Source: Deltaproteobacteria bacterium | GTDB lineage: Bacteria > Desulfobacterota > GWC2-55-46 | Direction of reading: 5' to 3' | Assembly (NCBI GenBank): GCA_016182705.1 | Contig: JACPGA010000310.1 | Coordinates: 1-8,471, forward strand | Length of the DNA: 8,471 nt | In this document: positions 5,277-8,471 of the stretch, piece after piece | Layout of the letters: the number at the start of each line of letters is the position of its first letter | How positions within the stretch are numbered: position 1 is the stretch's first letter | Notes under the pieces: generated by a model | Databases searched by the model: none | The model's input: only the letters and a program-made list of their open reading frames with translations | Told to the model about the DNA's origin: nothing | Program-made: the position numbers and the translations under genes

Positions 5277-7955
5277 TTAATTTACCCAGTTCTCTATCCA
5301 GGTCTTACGGTCGCCGTCCGTCCACTTTCTCCAGTCGCCCCTGCTCTTTGCCTTGCGTATGGCGTCCCTGGTCTCCCTCAAGCCCGCGTCTTTTATGACG
5401 ATAAGGATGTCCTCAGGCTCTATCTTGTCCGGGTTCCTCATCCTCGTGATATTATACCTGTAAAGGAGCGGCCACATATAAGCGTTGCCGTAAACTTCCC
5501 CTTTTTTCGCGATCTTCCAGAGAGTGTCTCCCTTTTTCACGACATAGAAGCCGAGGACGTCGTCGACTTTCATGAATTTTATGACGTCAGCCGGCTCGAT
5601 CTCTCCGCTCTTGAGCTTTTCGGATATCTTGATCTTGAGGGTGGCGAACTGGCGCTGGAGGTCTGACATGCTCGCCAGGTCCAGGCCCGCCTTTCTAAGG
5701 ATATCCGTCTCCCTGCTGAGCCTTGTTATCTCGGCTTCGAGCTCCTTCCTGGAGTTTGTCTCGTTCGTCAGCTTCTCTTCGGTCTCCTTCAGGGTGTCCT
5801 GAAGTTCCTTTACAGCCGCCTTGCTGGCGCCTTCAGAAGTCTCGACGTCATGGAGCCTTGCCTCAAGCACGCGCCTGGACTCCCTTTCCTCCGCGAGCCT
5901 GGCTTCCATCTCCTGCTTAGCGGACTGAATGGCCTTTATGGATGAATCCCCGGACTTCATGGCCAACTGGGCCTCCCGGAGCTGGGCCTCAAGGGCGGCT
6001 CTGGCCACAGTCTCCTGTTCGAGCCTGGCTTTTGTCGCCTCTCCCGCGACGCTCATCTCATTTATCGCGGCCTCTCCGGCCGACTTCGCCAGCTCCGCGT
6101 CACGAAGACGCGCTTCAAGAGAACTTCTCATCTGCGCCGCCTGCTTGAGTTTGGCGTCTATCTCCAGCCTGGCTGCCTTGAACTCTTCGAGGGCCTTGGG
6201 GTCTACGCCCTGCCTGGCAGCTTCCGCCACAAGCTTCTTTTCGAGCTCCTTGTTCTTGGCGTCAAGCTCCTCTACCATGAACCTGGCCGCGTCTGCCTGC
6301 GCAAGCGCCTCGTTGGTCGCCTTTATCCTCGTCTCCAGCTCAGCGTTCCTCTGGCTGAGTGTTTCGATAAGGGGCGCGGTGGCCTGGGTCCTGGCGAGCG
6401 TTACTTCGGCATCCCTGAGCTTTGAGACAAGCTCGCGGTTCTGCCTGGCTACCGATTCAGCCTGGCCCCTGGCGGCCTCGGACTGCACGAGAGCCAGTTC
6501 AGCCTGCTTGACCCTCATCTCCAGCTCGGTATTCTTCTCTATGAGCTTCTGGGCCACATAACTCGCGGCCTTGCCCTGAAGGTTTACGAGGCCTGCTTCC
6601 TTGAGCTTCTGCTCGAGTTCGGTGTTCTTGGCAATGAGGTCTTTGGCCATCTCGCTTGCCGCTTCAGCCCTGGCAAGAGAGCCATTGGTATCCCTCAACT
6701 GGCCCTCCAGGTCCTTGTTCCGGGCCAGAAGCTCCTCGGTGCGCGTCTTCAGCGAGTCCAGCTCGGACTTGGAAGATTCTTCAAGCTTTCTTCTGGACTC
6801 TTCGGCCAGCGTAAGCTTGCCTTCGAGATCGGCTACTCTTTTTGAAAGCTCATCCCTTTCCTCGGCCTTGCTCGCCATGAGGCCGGGGTTCATTATTATG
6901 GGCCTTGCTTCCAGTTCTTTTCTAAGGGCAGCTTCCTGGGCTTTTGCCGAGTCAAGGTCGCTTCTGAGAGAAGCGCTGACAATTGCCCTCTCGGCAGCTT
7001 CTTTCTTTATAAGTTCGCGCTCGCTGTTGAGCATCGCTATCTGTTTTTCAAGACTGGCTATCGCCCCTGTGCTCTCGGAGACCTTTTTGCGGGCCTCGTC
7101 CCTGGACTTTTCAAGCTCCGCTATTATAAGGGCTGCCGAAGCGGCCTCAGCTTTTGCGGCGGCCGCTTCCTGCCTGGCTACTTCAACTTCAGCGGGGCTG
7201 GCAAGCCCGGCCTGGGAAACGGTGACCTCCTTGACGCTGTCCATGGTGGACCTGGCGGCCACAAGCGACTGTTCAGCCTCGGCAAGCCTTGCCTCGAGGT
7301 CTTCTCTCGCCTCGGTCTCGGCCACGAGCTTCGTCTCCGCAGCCTTGCGCGCTGCTTCCTGTTCTTTTATGGAAGCCTGCATTGACTGGCCGGCCTTTTC
7401 AAGCGTGGCGAGCTTTTTTTCCAGGTCAAGGCTCTTCGCGTTCGCTTCCTCAGCCTTTGACCTCGCGAGTTCAGCCTGTGTCCAGGCTTCCTCAGCCCTC
7501 TTTCTGGCCTCTTCCTCTATTTTAAGCTTCATCTCGGCTTCGCTGCGGGCCTTTGCCTCCTGCACAGCGACGAGCTTCGCCTCGAGCTCGGATATTTCCT
7601 GACGGGTCTTTGACTCTATTTCAGCCCTCATCTTCTCGCGCTCTTTCTCGAGATCGACCGTCATGCCTTCTTTCTCGGCTACCCTTCTCTGCCTTTCCTC
7701 GAAGGCCAGCGCGCGCTCAAGCTTTTTCTTCTCGTTCAGCTCGGCCTTGAGCTTGTCTTCCAGCTCCTTGAAGGCCTCGGCGTCCTTGGCTGACTTTGAT
7801 TTGGCATGGGTAAGGTCGGTCTCGAGCTTCTGCTCGACCGTTGATTTTTCTTTGATCGCGTCTTCAAGGCGCGTTTTTTCCTTATCTCCGGATACCCATG
7901 ACAGAGCAAGTGAAAACAACAGGAATACGCCAACTATCGCTCCGACTCCACCCAT
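5277..7955 (-). CDS. Giant coiled-coil envelope protein with C-terminal LysM domain
   Basis: The 892-residue protein has a hydrophobic N-terminal segment (about 4-22), then about 750 residues of Glu/Lys/Ala/Leu-rich coiled coil (about 25-780) with very few breaks (GLASPAE near 250, a Pro/Gly pair near 352-358). A LysM domain follows at about 804-853 (YVVKKGDTLWKIA, then MWPLLYRYN, then KIEPEDILIV). The last 18 residues hold four Trp. LysM binds peptidoglycan GlcNAc chains, so the C terminus should be periplasmic with the N terminus in the inner membrane. Exact-period repeats of 31 and 42 residues lie in the rod. The start at 7955 is chosen because AGAGGT precedes it by five bases and the hydrophobic segment follows directly; the frame stays open upstream to a TTG at 8081 but without a ribosome binding site. 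It forms a single-gene unit with its own terminator. It could be a cell-envelope scaffold or spacer; the exact function is unknown. Confidence 0.85.
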   Translation of the reverse strand: MGGVGAIVGVFLLFSLALSWVSGDKEKTRLEDAIKEKSTVEQKLETDLTHAKSKSAKDAEAFKELEDKLKAELNEKKKLERALAFEERQRRVAEKEGMTVDLEKEREKMRAEIESKTRQEISELEAKLVAVQEAKARSEAEMKLKIEEEARKRAEEAWTQAELARSKAEEANAKSLDLEKKLATLEKAGQSMQASIKEQEAARKAAETKLVAETEAREDLEARLAEAEQSLVAARSTMDSVKEVTVSQAGLASPAEVEVARQEAAAAKAEAASAALIIAELEKSRDEARKKVSESTGAIASLEKQIAMLNSERELIKKEAAERAIVSASLRSDLDSAKAQEAALRKELEARPIIMNPGLMASKAEERDELSKRVADLEGKLTLAEESRRKLEESSKSELDSLKTRTEELLARNKDLEGQLRDTNGSLARAEAASEMAKDLIAKNTELEQKLKEAGLVNLQGKAASYVAQKLIEKNTELEMRVKQAELALVQSEAARGQAESVARQNRELVSKLRDAEVTLARTQATAPLIETLSQRNAELETRIKATNEALAQADAARFMVEELDAKNKELEKKLVAEAARQGVDPKALEEFKAARLEIDAKLKQAAQMRSSLEARLRDAELAKSAGEAAINEMSVAGEATKARLEQETVARAALEAQLREAQLAMKSGDSSIKAIQSAKQEMEARLAEERESRRVLEARLHDVETSEGASKAAVKELQDTLKETEEKLTNETNSRKELEAEITRLSRETDILRKAGLDLASMSDLQRQFATLKIKISEKLKSGEIEPADVIKFMKVDDVLGFYVVKKGDTLWKIAKKGEVYGNAYMWPLLYRYNITRMRNPDKIEPEDILIVIKDAGLRETRDAIRKAKSRGDWRKWTDGDRKTWIENWVN
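5745..6248 (-). repeat. 42-residue coiled-coil repeats, four units
   Basis: Encoded units start at residues 570, 612, 654 and 696, with a fifth partial at 738: ELEKKL, SLEARL, ALEAQL, VLEARL, ELEAEI. Each is exactly 42 residues from the next, six heptads. Further aligned landmarks are the [DK]AKL/KARL/EARL/EEKL motif about 32 residues into the unit. The same 42-residue spacing occurs once in the N-terminal half, from DLEKKL at 177 to DLEARL at 219. At DNA level the copies are diverged. Confidence 0.8.
6258..6722 (-). repeat. 31-residue coiled-coil repeats, five units
   Basis: Encoded units start at residues 412 (RNKDLE), 443 (KNTELE), 474 (KNTELE), 505 (QNRELV) and 536 (RNAELE), with a sixth start at 567 (KNKELE). 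The period is exactly 31 each time. The shared pattern is a basic or polar residue, Asn, x, Glu/Asp, Leu, then a hydrophobic residue three positions on, an Ala-rich middle and a Leu/Val near position 29. The sixth start runs directly into the first 42-residue unit at 570. Confidence 0.8.
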
Positions 7956-7960
7956 TCCAC

Positions 7961-7966
7961 ACCTCT
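7961..7966 (-). promoter_or_regulatory. Ribosome binding site deciding the LysM gene start
   Basis: AGAGGT on the - strand, five bases before ATG 7955, is a strong Shine-Dalgarno match. It selects this start over the upstream in-frame TTG at 8081. Confidence 0.75.
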
Positions 7967-8124
7967 TGAAAGTACGATATGAAGGTCCAGCGCAAACGGC
8001 TTTTGAAGTTATTCGCGGCAAGCCGCTGTTCAAAGCGCCTGGCTTTCCGCCTTCATCCGCTTGCGTCACCCGCCATCCCAAAAGCGCGGGTAATCATCCC
8101 ATGCGTCTCAAAAGCAAAACACGA

Positions 8125-8157
8125 GGGTGCTCTCCGGAATTATACCCCGTGGCACCC
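8125..8157. repeat. Inverted repeat flanking a -10 box (possible operator)
   Basis: GGGTGC (8125-8130) and GCACCC (8152-8157) are separated by 21 bases that contain the TATAAT of the proximal LysM promoter. The placement would suit a repressor site, but six-base arms can arise by chance. Confidence 0.25.
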
Positions 8158-8168
8158 CCTGAGTTCAA
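8139..8168 (-). promoter_or_regulatory. Proximal candidate promoter of the LysM gene
   Basis: On the - strand TTGAAC (8168-8163) and a perfect TATAAT (8144-8139) are 18 bases apart. Transcription would begin near 8132, giving a leader of about 175 bases before ATG 7955. The -35 is a four-of-six match. Confidence 0.5.
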
Positions 8169-8222
8169 GCTATAAACATCTATTGTAGAAAGGAGAGAAA
8201 AGGTTCAACCACTCGCAAAACC

Positions 8223-8250
8223 ATTATGCATCAAGAACATTAATTTTCAA
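8223..8250 (-). promoter_or_regulatory. Distal candidate promoter of the LysM gene
   Basis: On the - strand TTGAAA (8250-8245) and CATAAT (8228-8223), each five of six to consensus, are 16 bases apart. The site lies a dozen bases after the stop of the upstream gene. It would give a leader of about 260 bases. AT-rich sequence makes chance matches more likely here. Confidence 0.4.
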
Positions 8251-8254
8251 GAAC
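8231..8254. repeat. Direct repeat TCAAGAAC, two copies 16 bases apart
   Basis: TCAAGAAC occurs at 8231-8238 and again at 8247-8254, overlapping the -35 and spacer of the distal promoter candidate. It could be a regulator site; two 8-base copies alone are weak evidence. Confidence 0.25.
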
Positions 8255-8261
8255 CGTTTTA

Positions 8262-8471
8262 TTAAATAATTTTAAGTAAACACGCCGCCCCCTTTCCAAG
8301 TCTTTCCTTGACTTTTGAGGCCTGTTTAAGTACAAGGTATATTGTCGAAAATTCCCCGAAACCCGCGGCGCTTATGAAAAAATCTTCCGGCAGGGCCGGG
8401 TCAGTCCGGATGAAGACAGGTGCCGTGGGAAAAACCCCCCTTATAGCCGCCGTCATAACCGGCAACGTGAA
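8262..8471 (-). CDS. C-terminal fragment of an unidentified protein, possibly ketosynthase-like (partial)
   Basis: The - strand frame is open from the right edge to a TAA at 8264-8262, 69 codons, so the start lies outside the window. Codon use (GCC, CTT, ATA, AGG, AAG) matches the real genes here. The segment ISAAGFGEF followed by IYLVLKQ loosely resembles the C-terminal GFGG...SLVLK strand-turn of beta-ketoacyl-ACP synthases, and the Pro/Asp-rich stretch before it (TDPALPED) fits the same region. The match needs one inserted residue and lacks the usual second Gly and Asn, so the family call is tentative. Same strand as the LysM gene, but about 300 bases apart and probably a separate unit. 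Confidence 0.5.
   Translation of the reverse strand, partial: FTLPVMTAAIRGVFPTAPVFIRTDPALPEDFFISAAGFGEFSTIYLVLKQASKVKERLGKGAACLLKII

Larger units (their letters stand above)
7956..8261. other. Intergenic region upstream of the LysM gene
   Basis: About 306 bases with no credible gene on either strand. Going from the right edge it holds an AT-rich end next to the stop at 8262, two candidate - strand promoters (8223-8250 and 8139-8168), an 8-base direct repeat, a GGGTGC/GCACCC inverted repeat around the proximal -10 box, and a leader of about 175 bases. The leader contains a small palindrome (GCGGCAAGCCGC at 8015-8026). I see no clear terminator for the upstream gene and no recognised riboswitch. 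Confidence 0.6.

Noticed and set aside
5745..6722. DNA tandem repeat or phase-variable repeat in the LysM gene
   Set aside because: Periodicity is clear only at protein level; the nucleotide copies are too diverged for slippage or recombination-driven variation to be expected.
6601..7602. Long + strand open frame (333 codons) opposite the LysM gene, and similar ones at 5929-6561 and 7663-8175
   Set aside because: They are Ser/Ala/Leu-rich mirror images of the Glu/Lys/Ala coiled-coil codons. No ribosome binding sites or domain patterns; the - strand frame is a clear protein with membrane segment and LysM.
7956..8081. 42-codon N-terminal extension of the LysM protein from a TTG at 8081
   Set aside because: No ribosome binding site at the TTG, whereas AGAGGT sits five bases before ATG 7955 and the membrane segment starts there. 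The basic residues in the extension are noted but not enough.

Overview
The window (8,471 bases) reads as ordinary chromosome of a Gram-negative bacterium. The evidence is an outer-membrane beta-barrel protein ending in Phe, a processive inner-membrane glycosyltransferase and a LysM envelope protein. Frequent ATA (Ile) and AGG (Arg) codons, a roadblock/LC7 protein and a giant LysM coiled-coil protein suggest a Desulfobacterota- or Nitrospirota-like lineage. That placement is an inference from style, not from a marker gene. I see no mobile element, CRISPR array, tRNA or rRNA.

Left edge (1-479, + strand): the last 27 codons of an unidentified gene, then a 117-residue roadblock/LC7 protein, then a probable intrinsic terminator. 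The terminator lies inside the 3' end of the convergent gene; the two convergent genes share the four bases TTAA at their stops.

Centre (450-5179, - strand): a tight four-gene operon. In transcription order it encodes a membrane-anchored HEAT-repeat protein, a processive family 2 glycosyltransferase (NDG, DAD, TED and QRRRW motifs), a periplasmic-TPR plus beta-barrel outer-membrane protein, and a membrane-anchored CX5R phosphatase with a probably periplasmic active site. Together these look like a minimal synthase-dependent polysaccharide polymerisation and export line: GT2 makes and moves the chain across the inner membrane, the TPR/barrel protein carries it out, and the HEAT and phosphatase proteins are unassigned accessory or regulatory parts. 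No BcsB, PgaB, PgaD, PilZ domain, deacetylase or tyrosine kinase is visible. A near-consensus sigma-70-type promoter precedes the operon, but its -10 box overlaps the first ATG of the HEAT gene, so a downstream TTG with a good ribosome binding site may be the real start.

Right part (5222-8261, - strand): a separate transcription unit with one 892-residue protein: N-terminal membrane segment, about 750 residues of coiled coil, and a C-terminal LysM domain. It ends at a strong intrinsic terminator. The rod contains two exact-period repeat families, 31 residues and then 42 residues, joined in register. Its gene has an upstream region of about 300 bases with two candidate promoters and a possible operator.

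Right edge (8262-8471, - strand): the C-terminal 69 codons of another gene, possibly a divergent ketosynthase, entering from outside the window.
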